Shown in pieces: positions 24,638 through 32,305 of a DNA stretch of 64,000 nt (the first letter of the stretch is position 1; every line of letters starts with the position of its first letter). The position numbers were made by a program, and so were the translations under genes. The notes under the pieces were generated by a model. The model ran no database searches. It was not told where the DNA came from and saw nothing but the letters and a program-made list of their open reading frames with translations. The stretch comes from VXOZ01 sp965220045 (GTDB lineage: Bacteria; Chloroflexota; UBA11872; VXOZ01): positions 2,046,001 to 2,110,000 of the forward strand of contig OZ244803.1 in assembly GCA_965220045.1 (NCBI GenBank), read 5' to 3'.

Positions 24638-24926
24638 GCATCTTGCCTGGGACAGAGCGACCGCCACACGTCCCCATACTCTCATTTCAAGACACTAGAT
24701 AGTTGCAGCATGTGAGGAGTACGTGTAGTCGACGAAACGGCGGGTGAGGGTGGGGCTGAACTGAACGCGGTGGTTTTCAATGGTGATCCGGCGTAGAGGC
24801 ACGTCGATGCTGCGGCGGGGATGCATTGGTCTACATAGAGCATTGCGCCTAAAGCCACCGATAGGCTAGCCAGCGTGGTCTGCAGCCATCCGCGCAACCC
24901 GCTAACCCGTAGGTGCGGGAATTGCT

Positions 24927-25658
24927 TTAGGCGAGAGGCTTCCGCAGCGCATAGATGATGAAGTTTGGCACACGAAACTCATCGGCTAGCCAGGGAATCG
25001 CAGCAAGTTGGTCGTCTGATGGCGTTGGTTCCAGCAGACTTACGAGCTCGAAGCCAGCATCCAGGAATGCCGTGATATAGCTCGACAGCGTCCGGTGCAT
25101 GTTGATGAAGTTGGCGCCCCACCATTCAAACTCCCGGGGTCCCTCTTCACAGTAGCCATCCACGGCGTAGAAGAGCTTTCGATCGCCGAGCTTGACCCAG
25201 CCATTGGGCTTGGCCATGCGCATGGGGTGAACATTGCAGACAATGAAGCGCCCGCCGGGCCGCAGCACGCGATATGCCGCCTTAATCGACCGCCGATAGT
25301 CGTGAATGTCCACCAGCACGATGTACGAGACCGCGAGATCGAAGCACTCGTCTTCAACTCCCGCCAGGTCTTCCGCGTTTCCGACCAGATATGTCTCTGA
25401 ATCCGAGGCCAGCGCATTCGCCTGCTCGATAAGCGGTTCGGTGAGATCGATGCCGGTGACGCGCGCGCCAAGACCGGCAAGCACACGGCAAAACCGGCCC
25501 TCGCCACACCCGATGTCCAACACGCGGCGACCGGCTACATCCCCAAGCGACTCAAGCATCCAGGAGTCGAGCATGCCGGTGCGGACCGACTGGTCCTGCT
25601 GTATCCAGTCTTGGACGTGTTCCGTCCATTGGGAGCGCAGTCGTTGGTCAAGATTCAT
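24927..25658 (-). CDS. Class I SAM-dependent methyltransferase
   Basis: A 243-aa methyltransferase. The Rossmann motif I is VLDIGCGEGRF (about 45-55), motif II GIDLTEPLIEQA, and motif IV/V DLAVSYIVLVDIHDY and AYRVLRPGGRFIV are all typical of UbiE/Methyltransf_11-type enzymes acting on small molecules. The ATG start at 25658 is followed at once by NLDQRLRSQW. It lies upstream of the precursor gene on the same strand, separated by about 570 bp, so a role in modifying the peptide is possible but not indicated by spacing. It could equally act on an unrelated metabolite. Confidence 0.88.
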   Translation of the reverse strand: MNLDQRLRSQWTEHVQDWIQQDQSVRTGMLDSWMLESLGDVAGRRVLDIGCGEGRFCRVLAGLGARVTGIDLTEPLIEQANALASDSETYLVGNAEDLAGVEDECFDLAVSYIVLVDIHDYRRSIKAAYRVLRPGGRFIVCNVHPMRMAKPNGWVKLGDRKLFYAVDGYCEEGPREFEWWGANFINMHRTLSSYITAFLDAGFELVSLLEPTPSDDQLAAIPWLADEFRVPNFIIYALRKPLA

Positions 25659-25821
25659 CGGTAGTAAGCGTTTCGTGGCTATGCAAGAACTTTAAGCCGC
25701 TCTTTGGCCCGCGCCACACCGTACTATGCCGGTGGGGGGCAGCTTTCCTCGCTGAAGCCTCGCATGGGTAAGTTGAGGAGCTTGCAGGATGGCGGCATGC
25801 GGTCCGGATAGTCGTAGGCTG

Positions 25822-26364
25822 TCAGGCCTGTGAGAATTCCGGCCTGAACGTGACTTTGCCCTCGACTCCGTGCATCTCATCCTCAGCGAGGACCATCATC
25901 ATGAAAACCGCATCAGGAACGTCCCAGTCGCATTGGACACCAAACTGGCTCGCCGGCCTGAACCCAAAACGTGGATAGAATGCCGGATGCCCGATAACGA
26001 CCAGGAACGTACAGTCACTCTGCTGCAGGATTGAGACGCCGCTTCTTACCAGCTTGGTGCCGACCCCCTGCCTTTGATGCTTAGGCATCACGGCCATGGG
26101 TCCCAAGGCTGCGCCGGTTACCGTCCGTTTCCCGCATTCGATGGTGGCTGGGCTAAACACGATATGCCCGATGATCTCATCGCCAAGAACCGCCACCAAT
26201 TCCACGAGTTCCTGACAGCGTTCTCTGAGTCTCTCTACCAGATCTGCCTCATCGGGCTGGCCGAAGGCCAGTGTGTTGACCTCTCGAATGCCGAGCACAT
26301 CGGCAGGCCGGTGTTTGCGGATCGATACCACTCTGTGACCCCAGACCTCCCGGCCGACGGCCAT
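25822..26364 (-). CDS. GNAT-family N-acetyltransferase
   Basis: Predicted acetyl-CoA-dependent N-acetyltransferase of the YhbS type (about 180 aa). The acetyl-CoA-binding motif A is seen as LGPMAVMPKHQRQGVGTKLV, with Q/RxxGxG, followed by VVIGHPAFYPRFGFRPAS, a hallmark of this subfamily. ATG at 26364 is chosen because a further upstream TTG (26379) would abut the 3' end of tRNA-Asn; a GTG about 15 bases downstream, shortly after a GGGAGG, is another possible start. Substrate unknown. It may be transcribed downstream of the tRNA on the minus strand. Confidence 0.85.
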   Translation of the reverse strand: MAVGREVWGHRVVSIRKHRPADVLGIREVNTLAFGQPDEADLVERLRERCQELVELVAVLGDEIIGHIVFSPATIECGKRTVTGAALGPMAVMPKHQRQGVGTKLVRSGVSILQQSDCTFLVVIGHPAFYPRFGFRPASQFGVQCDWDVPDAVFMMMVLAEDEMHGVEGKVTFRPEFSQA

Positions 26365-26379
26365 GACCCGGTTAAACAA

Positions 26380-26454
26380 TGGCTCCGCGGCGAGGACTCG
26401 AACCTCGAACCAGACGGTTAACAGCCGCCTGCTCTACCATTGAGCTACCGCGGA
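26380..26454 (-). tRNA. tRNA-Asn (GTT)
   Basis: A complete cloverleaf on the minus strand. The acceptor stem is TCCGCGG with CCGCGGA, the D arm GCTC/GAGC, the anticodon stem GGCGG/CCGTC with loop CTGTTAA (anticodon GTT), the variable loop has 5 nt, and the T arm is CGAGG-TTCGAGT-CCTCG. Discriminator G is followed by an encoded CCA (26382-26380). The body is 72 nt without CCA. Confidence 0.96.
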
Positions 26455-26813
26455 AAGTTGACGATTCCAGTGTACCAACGCGCGGCGGAAACGGTCAACG
26501 ACCCCAGCCGTCTCCGCGCATGCCCGCGCGAGTGCGTCCTATGGTTTTGCACCCGCCGCCGATTGGCTGAACTTCGTGGCCCCGCATTCACAACGTTCAG
26601 TTCTGTCGCTGAGGAGTGGGCTGTGAAATCGTGCCGCTCCTGCGAGCTTGCGAAGTCAATCGCAGTGTGAGTTCTGGGGCCGGCGACTTCGTCGCGGTCT
26701 CCGCGAGTGGGGATTTCATCCTCTATCGTCAACGGAAAGGGCAGTCCCAATCCAGAATTGTGCACGGCAGCACCCACGTCCGCAAGCACCAAACGGGCCG
26801 TCACTGCTTTGTC
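26455..26813. other. Intergenic region, no gene seen
   Basis: About 360 bp between tRNA-Asn and the 3' end of ctaB. A minus-strand frame spans it but runs into the tRNA and has no recognisable protein features. It should contain the tRNA promoter. Confidence 0.55.
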
Positions 26814-27698
26814 CTATGCAAAAAGCACACTGTCAAACATTATGACAAGATAGAATAGCGCGAGGTAGGCAAGAGAGTAGAGGTACATCGCCTTGGCCTT
26901 CTCTATGCCGGGCCCATTCAAAAGCTGCCACGCGTAGTAAATGAACCCAGCACCGAGCGCTACGGCAAGAGCCAGATAGACCGCACTCAATGCTCCCGTT
27001 GTAAAGAACAGCACCGTCGAAGCAACGACTATCAGGGTATAGATGAAGATGTGCCTCTTCGTTTTAGCGACACCGGAGACGACGGGCAGCATAGGCACCC
27101 CTGCCCGCGCGTAGTCATCTCGTAGCATGAGCGCCAGCGCCCAGAAGTGCGGCGGCGTCCAAAGGAAGATTACGGCGAAGAGGTAGAATGCCGGCAGCGC
27201 AAGTGTGCCTGTCACAGCCGCCCAGCCTACCAACGGCGGAATCGACCCTGCCGCGCCGCCGATGACGATGTTCTGCGGTGTGGTGCGCTTGAGGAGACCG
27301 GTGTAGACCAAGACATAGAAGAGCGTCGCCCCCAAGGTCAACAGTGCGCTCAGCAAATTGGCGTACGTATAGAGCAACGCGAACGCACAGACATTGAGGG
27401 CAACTCCGAAAACCAAAGCATGCAGCGGTCTGATGGCGCCTCTCGGTACCGGTCGTTTCCGTGTGCGCACCATCCGTTCATCAATATCCCGGTCCATATA
27501 GTGGTTCAGGGCATTGGCGCCACCGGAACCCAAGGCGCCGCCACCGAGCACTACGAGAACCAACGTCCACTCCGGCGCGCCACTGCTCGCCAGGAACATC
27601 CCGCCCAGCGCCGTTAACAAGAGCAGCAACAGAATCTTTGGCTTGGTCAGCGCCACGTAGTTTCGGCAGTGGTTGTAGAGTTCCGTCATCTGCGCCAA
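26814..27698 (-). CDS. ctaB: Protoheme IX farnesyltransferase (heme O synthase)
   Basis: Membrane prenyltransferase converting heme B to heme O for cytochrome oxidase assembly. The UbiA-type first aspartate motif NALNHYMDRDID (62-73) and the heme O synthase signature RTRKRPVPRG (78-87) are present, together with a second acidic motif region and about nine hydrophobic helices; 294 aa is normal. The start is TTG at 27698 (AAGGGTC 10 bases upstream) or ATG three codons inside at 27689. It is not linked here to cytochrome oxidase genes. A perfect TGTGA-N6-TCACA palindrome lies about 170 bp upstream. Confidence 0.95.
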   Translation of the reverse strand: MAQMTELYNHCRNYVALTKPKILLLLLLTALGGMFLASSGAPEWTLVLVVLGGGALGSGGANALNHYMDRDIDERMVRTRKRPVPRGAIRPLHALVFGVALNVCAFALLYTYANLLSALLTLGATLFYVLVYTGLLKRTTPQNIVIGGAAGSIPPLVGWAAVTGTLALPAFYLFAVIFLWTPPHFWALALMLRDDYARAGVPMLPVVSGVAKTKRHIFIYTLIVVASTVLFFTTGALSAVYLALAVALGAGFIYYAWQLLNGPGIEKAKAMYLYSLAYLALFYLVIMFDSVLFA

Positions 27699-28027
27699 GT
27701 TGACACTGACCCTTCGAGTATCGAGGCTCCCCGCACCCGCCCCTCATGCTTCCTCAGTTTTTCGCAGCACCCCAGACAAACTGGTGCCAAATCCGGCTAA
27801 GCAGCCGCGGTGATCAGCCCGGGCGCAATAGCGCTGATTACCGCTATGCCAGCCTGCCCAAGCACGTCATGTGAATGTTTTCACAAGACGACGATAGCAC
27901 TTGGGGTCCGGCAGGTCAAATAGAATCCTGTGTGCCTTAGAGAGGCGGTCGCAGACGTAGTTTGGAGTACGATGCGAGCCTGGCTCGTCCCGCGCGCAAA
28001 TCGAAAACCGGAAGAGGGCCGCTCGGC
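27699..28027. other. Intergenic region upstream of ctaB
   Basis: About 330 bp between ctaB and the 3' end of argH. Apart from the CRP-like palindrome at 27870-27885 nothing is recognised. A frame on the + strand starting at 27962 is the antisense of argH. Confidence 0.55.
27870..27885. promoter_or_regulatory. CRP/FNR-type operator candidate
   Basis: The sequence TGTGAATGTTTTCACA is a perfect TGTGA-N6-TCACA inverted repeat, identical to the core consensus of CRP-family regulators. It lies 172 bp upstream of ctaB and in no gene. Heme/cytochrome genes are frequent targets of this family. The responsible regulator is not in the window. Confidence 0.5.
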
Positions 28028-29443
28028 TCAGGCCAGAGCGGTCCGGTCTTGCTCCAGCCGCGCCCGGGCCGTAGCTATGGCTGCTTTGACCTGAGCAGGC
28101 GCAGTGCCGCCGGAGATGTCGCGCGCCGCGAGAGACCCCTGCACAGTAATGGCGTCAAAGACGTCCGCACCGATGCGGTCGCAGACTGCCTGGTATTCTG
28201 TGAGCGAAATGTCCTCCAGCCCGCAGCCGCGGTCAAGGCAAACGCGCACGACGTTGCCGACCACCGTATGCGCTTCCCGGAACGGCAAGCCCTTCCTCAC
28301 GAGATAGTCTGCGAGGTCCGTAGCCGTGGAAAATCCGCCCGCGGCGGCATCTGCCATGCGCGCAGTGTTGACGCGCAGCGAACCCATCACGGCGTTCATG
28401 ATGTCCAGACACGCGGCCGTTGTGTCCACACCATCGAAGAGCGCTTCTTTGTCTTCCTGCAAGTCCCGGTTATAGGTGAGCGGCAGGCCTTCCAAGAGGG
28501 TCAGCAGAGCAAAGAGGTCGCCGAACACCCGGCCCGACTTGCCACGCGTCAGTTCCGCCGCGTCGGGGTTCTTCTTCTGCGGCATGATGCTGGAACCGGT
28601 GGCATAGGCGTCGTCAAGCTCAACGAAACCGAATTCCGCAGACGACCACAGAATCACCTCCGCGGCCAGCCGGGAGAGGTGCACCATGATGAGGCTGCAC
28701 ACGTGCAGCAGCTCGATGGCGAAGTCACGATCGCTTACGGCGTCCATGCTATTGGCGGCAACCGCCTCGAAGCCAAGCTCGCGCGCCACGTACGCCCGGT
28801 CCAGCGGATAGGGCGCACCCGCCAGCGCCGCCGCGCCCAAAGGCAGGACGTTTACCCGGATCCGGCACTCCCGCGACCGCGCAAAGTCCCGCGCGAACAT
28901 CTCTCCGTAGGCGAGCAGATGGTGGCCGAACGTCACGGGCTGAGCGCGCTGCAGATGCGTATACCCGGGCATACTCGAGGCGGCATGCGCTGCAGCGAGA
29001 TCAAGGAGCGTCTGCCGCACGGCGCACAGTTGGCTACCGAGGGTGTCGAGCGCGCCGCGACACCACAGCCGGACGTCCGTAGCCACTTGATCGTTGCGGC
29101 TGCGGGCGGTATGGAGTTTTCCCGCCACGGCGCCCACACGCTCCTGCAAGAGATCTTCCACCGCTGAGTGCACGTCTTCCCAACGGCCTACATCGGGGGC
29201 AATCGCGCCGCTTTCGATCTCTTCGAGGACTGCCGTAAGTCCGGCGCAAATCGCGTCGACTTCTTCTGGCGCAATGATGCCCTGCTTGGACAGCATGCGG
29301 CAATGCGCCAGCGATCCGGCAATGTCCTCGCGGTATAGCCGCCAGTCCACCGGCAAAGAGGAAGAAAACGCCAGCATGTCGCCGGCCAGTGCTTTGGTGA
29401 AGCGACCACCCCACAGGGTGGATGCGCTTTCAGTGTTGTCCAT
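28028..29443 (-). CDS. argH: Argininosuccinate lyase
   Basis: Last step of arginine biosynthesis: argininosuccinate to arginine and fumarate. The fumarase/aspartase superfamily signature GSSIMPQKKNPD (about 282-293) with its catalytic Ser loop, and the N-terminal LWGGRFTKALA, HTARSRNDQVATD and GYTHLQRAQP segments are all diagnostic. Length 471 aa is normal. ATG at 29443. It is the distal argH of a minus-strand arginine region (argD, argG upstream), but a 555-bp repeat region and an unrelated gene separate it from argG, so it likely has its own promoter. Confidence 0.97.
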   Translation of the reverse strand: MDNTESASTLWGGRFTKALAGDMLAFSSSLPVDWRLYREDIAGSLAHCRMLSKQGIIAPEEVDAICAGLTAVLEEIESGAIAPDVGRWEDVHSAVEDLLQERVGAVAGKLHTARSRNDQVATDVRLWCRGALDTLGSQLCAVRQTLLDLAAAHAASSMPGYTHLQRAQPVTFGHHLLAYGEMFARDFARSRECRIRVNVLPLGAAALAGAPYPLDRAYVARELGFEAVAANSMDAVSDRDFAIELLHVCSLIMVHLSRLAAEVILWSSAEFGFVELDDAYATGSSIMPQKKNPDAAELTRGKSGRVFGDLFALLTLLEGLPLTYNRDLQEDKEALFDGVDTTAACLDIMNAVMGSLRVNTARMADAAAGGFSTATDLADYLVRKGLPFREAHTVVGNVVRVCLDRGCGLEDISLTEYQAVCDRIGADVFDAITVQGSLAARDISGGTAPAQVKAAIATARARLEQDRTALA

Positions 29444-29998
29444 TTCCCGCTATGCCTGGATTCTCTTGATTGTTCCTGCCCGCTCTTGGACTGCTCGCCG
29501 TCAATGGAAGACGAGAGGCCGGGAGTTGGATTTGGCATCTGTACACGAAGCGTGAAGGCTTGTTCCCCGGCCTTTGTATGCCTTTAGCATTTGTAGCGCG
29601 GGGGCTTGTCCCCCGCTCTTGCAATTCCCCTCGTGAAGAAAAGATGGATTCCCGCTTGCGCGGGAATGACGGAGTAGCGCACGGGCCTGTCCCCCGGCCT
29701 GGCTATGCCGTTTGCCTCTGTAGCGCGGGGGCTTGTCCCCCGCTCTTACAATACCGCTCGTGAAGAAAAGATGGATTCCCGCTTGCGCGGGAATGACGGA
29801 GTAGCGCACGGGCTTGCCCCCGCCCTTGCTATGCCGTTTGCCTCTGTAGCGCGAGGGCTTGTCCCCCGCTCTTACAATACCCCTCGTGAACAAAAGATGG
29901 ATTCCCGCTTGCGCGGGAATGACGGAGTGACGGCCCCACTCTAATCCAACTGCTAGCCCAGTCCGCTCTCGAGGCGAATACCGGTCCATGCTCTCCAA
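29444..29998. other. Intergenic region holding a tandem repeat
   Basis: Separates argH from the AlkZ-like gene. It is dominated by the 126-127 bp tandem repeat at 29592-29930. Long minus-strand frames crossing it merely translate the repeat and are not considered real. Confidence 0.7.
29592..29930. repeat. 126-127 bp tandem repeat, about 2.7 copies
   Basis: Copies begin at 29592, 29719 and 29845 (periods 127 and 126). Each unit joins two palindromes: GCGGGGGCTTGTCCCCCGC and, about 30 bp later, GATTCCCGCTTGCGCGGGAAT, then GACGGAGTAGCGCACGGGC and a spacer with GCTATGCCGTTTGCCTCTG. The third copy ends after the second palindrome. Copies differ at few bases, showing recent amplification of a composite of two genome-wide palindromic repeats. 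Confidence 0.92.
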
Positions 29999-30838
29999 CT
30001 ATGCGCTGCAACCGTTCACGCGGTACACCGGCTCCCTTGCCCCCTCTGCCGATCCTGCTGAGATGACGCCCCTCTGCAATAACTTCTTGAGTAGCGCCTG
30101 AACCTCTCCTCGTTTCCAACCAAAGAGGAGTCCGAGTTCACGCGCCGAACAGAACGGTGCGTTCGCGATCGCTTGGCAGACTAGCTGTTCCTGCGCTTTA
30201 TCTTTGGTAACCGCGAGCGTCGTTGCATCGGTCGGCGCGTGTCGCTCCACCAAGTCCCAGTCGTGCATGGAGAAACCTTCCACACTGCCACCGGCAACCG
30301 TAATCAGGAATCGCTCCTGGAGCGAACGCAGAGCCGCCTGGTACTGTTTCTTGCCGGCACCGGAGAGCGCCTGCACCTCCCGCCGCAGATCACGGGATCG
30401 AACAGTACCTTGGATAGCGATTACCTGCAGCATGTGACGTTCAACCGGCTGCAATAAGCCGCTCTCCAGCACCAGGTCCACCGGTTCATGCCATCTCCAG
30501 ACCTGGCGAAACAGCGGGAAGAATCGCCATGAAATAAAGATGCCCCGGTTTCTGAGATGGTGCCCGTAGGCACAACGCTTCTTGGCAGGCAGGATATTCT
30601 TCCAGTGCCACACATTGAGCGAAAACGTCTCAATGCTGCCCCGTGCCTTCAGTTCCGCATCGCTGACGTTCGGCCACGGCAGTGTGCCCGGCGCGAAAAG
30701 ATGGACGAAGCCCCGCTCATTCACATAGGCCGCCGCGTCGGCTTCATCCCGCACGCCGCGCCCATCGGCCAGCAAGAGCCTGCTGCTGCGTTCTTCCTGG
30801 AGCGCTTCGACTGAGACGGTTGTCCCGACACTCACCAT
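29999..30838 (-). CDS. AlkZ/YcaQ-related winged-helix protein (tentative)
   Basis: A 279-aa protein seemingly made of winged-helix units. The N-terminal DEADAAAYVNERGFVHLFAP segment recalls AlkZ-related (YcaQ-type DNA glycosylase) proteins. The middle (SRDLRREVQALSGAGKKQYQAALRSLQ) and C-terminal (ARELGLLFGWKRGEVQALLKKL) helices look like DNA-binding winged helices. The QxQ/QxD catalytic motif of true AlkZ is not visible, so it may be non-catalytic or a different family. Located between argG and argH on the same strand, overlapping neither; start 30838 follows the 3' end of argG by about 86 bp. Identification is tentative. Confidence 0.5.
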   Translation of the reverse strand: MVSVGTTVSVEALQEERSSRLLLADGRGVRDEADAAAYVNERGFVHLFAPGTLPWPNVSDAELKARGSIETFSLNVWHWKNILPAKKRCAYGHHLRNRGIFISWRFFPLFRQVWRWHEPVDLVLESGLLQPVERHMLQVIAIQGTVRSRDLRREVQALSGAGKKQYQAALRSLQERFLITVAGGSVEGFSMHDWDLVERHAPTDATTLAVTKDKAQEQLVCQAIANAPFCSARELGLLFGWKRGEVQALLKKLLQRGVISAGSAEGAREPVYRVNGCSA

Positions 30839-30924
30839 GCCGCCACTTGCTCACGACAACCTGTTAAATACCATGTTGACGGTTTGCGCCGGGCAAGCAT
30901 CAAAGACCCGCGAAAGGCAGGTGC

Positions 30925-32190
30925 TCATTCATCCCCAGCTTCTTTCGCCTCCAGCCGCTTGGCTTGGGGCAGCAGCGGCGCGTCGTTTCCATGAATTTGC
31001 TGGCGCGCCTGCACCTGAGTGCTCAAGCCCCAAATCTTCACAAAGCCCTCGGCTGCGCGATGGTCGAACGCGTCGCCGCTAAGGTACGTCGCGAGGTCTT
31101 CGCGATAGAGCGAGTGCGGCGACTGCCGGCCAACGACGGTCGCCTGGCCGCGGTAGAGCTTGACGCGCACCGTGCCGCTCACAGCACGCTGGGTGCTATC
31201 GACAAATGCCATCAGATCGCGGTTGAGTGTCGAGAACCACAAACCGCCATAGACGAGGCGCGAAATCTCTTCTGCCACCACGCGCTTGAAGTGGGACTGG
31301 TCGCGGGAGAGTGTCATCTGCTCCAAAGCCTCATGGGCCTTAAAGAGGATCGTACCCGCGGGGCACTCATAGATCTCCCGCGACTTGATGCCAACCACGC
31401 GATTTTCCACGTGGTCCACGCGGCCGACGCCGTGGGCGCCGCCCAAATCGTTGAGCTCTTGTATCAGGTCGATGCCGTTCATATCGTGGCCGTCAATGCT
31501 TACGGGAATCCCTTCATCGAATCCAATCTCGACGTAGGCGGGCGTATCCGGCGCGTTCTCCGGCGCGACCGTCCACTCATACGCATTCTCCGGGGGTTCC
31601 ACCCAGGGGTCTTCCAATGGACCGGATTCAATGCTGCGGCCCCAGAGATTCTGGTCGAGGCTGTATGGCTGGCGCGACCCTTCCGGCACGGGAATGCCGT
31701 GCTCCTTGGCGTAGGCTTCCTCCTGGTCGCGGGTCAGACCCCACTCGCGCACCGGCGCAATGACCTGCAACTCCGGCGCGAGCGCATGCACGGAAACATC
31801 AAACCGCACCTGGTCGTTGCCCTTGCCGGTAGAGCCGTGGGCCACGGCTTGAGCGCCCTCTTCGCGGGCCACGTCCACGAGCAGCTTTGCGATGAGCGGG
31901 CGGCCCAACGCCGTCGCCAAGTAGTAGGCGTTCTCATAGACGGCGCCGGCCTTCAACCCGGGCCAAATGAAGTGCGCGATGAAGAGATCTCGCGCATCGA
32001 CGACGTACGCCTTGCGGGCGCCGGTCTGAATTGCCTTGTCGCGAATTGCGGGTAAGTCAGGCTCGTGACCCAAGTCAATGGTGAGCGTGACCACGTCCAT
32101 GTCGTAGTGCTCTTGCAACCAGCGTATGCACACACTGGTGTCCAGGCCTCCTGAGTAGGCCAGAACTACGCGCCCGCGGCGAGTAGCCAT
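30925..32190 (-). CDS. argG: Argininosuccinate synthase
   Basis: Joins citrulline and aspartate using ATP. The PP-loop AYSGGLDTSVCIRWL (10-24), the HGSTGKGNDQVRF segment (about 117-129) and NLWGRSIESGPLEDPW are all diagnostic of type I ArgG. Length 421 aa, slightly longer than the ~400 typical owing to an alanine/lysine-rich C-terminal tail. ATG at 32190 is preceded by AGAGGAGAATTC. It lies about 115 bp after argD on the same strand, consistent with an argDG unit; argF, argB, argC and argJ are not in the window. Confidence 0.97.
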   Translation of the reverse strand: MATRRGRVVLAYSGGLDTSVCIRWLQEHYDMDVVTLTIDLGHEPDLPAIRDKAIQTGARKAYVVDARDLFIAHFIWPGLKAGAVYENAYYLATALGRPLIAKLLVDVAREEGAQAVAHGSTGKGNDQVRFDVSVHALAPELQVIAPVREWGLTRDQEEAYAKEHGIPVPEGSRQPYSLDQNLWGRSIESGPLEDPWVEPPENAYEWTVAPENAPDTPAYVEIGFDEGIPVSIDGHDMNGIDLIQELNDLGGAHGVGRVDHVENRVVGIKSREIYECPAGTILFKAHEALEQMTLSRDQSHFKRVVAEEISRLVYGGLWFSTLNRDLMAFVDSTQRAVSGTVRVKLYRGQATVVGRQSPHSLYREDLATYLSGDAFDHRAAEGFVKIWGLSTQVQARQQIHGNDAPLLPQAKRLEAKEAGDE

Positions 32191-32305
32191 AGTGGAATTC
32201 TCCTCTACACAATCATCAAGTTCAAAAATTCATTAACGCTGGGTCCCCAAGACCTAACACAAGGTTCGGGGATAGGTAAACGGGCAGAATGGAGCGGAGT
32301 CTGCT

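Noticed and set aside
24671..24900. Possible gene remnant (minus-strand segment with RRITIENHRVQFSPTL)
   Set aside because: Looks protein-like for about 45 residues and ends in a stop, but no start, no partner domain and no family recognised; too weak to call.
27962..29167. 401-aa frame on the plus strand
   Set aside because: Entirely antisense to argH, whose motifs are unambiguous; high GC gives long mirror frames.
29592..29930. CRISPR array
   Set aside because: Units are 126-127 bp with nearly identical 'spacers'; no unique spacers and no cas genes.
29501..29998. 165-aa repetitive frame on the minus strand
   Set aside because: Translation of the 126-bp tandem repeat; repeat nature explains the open frame.
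30964..32055. 363-aa frame on the plus strand
   Set aside because: Antisense shadow of argG with no family features.
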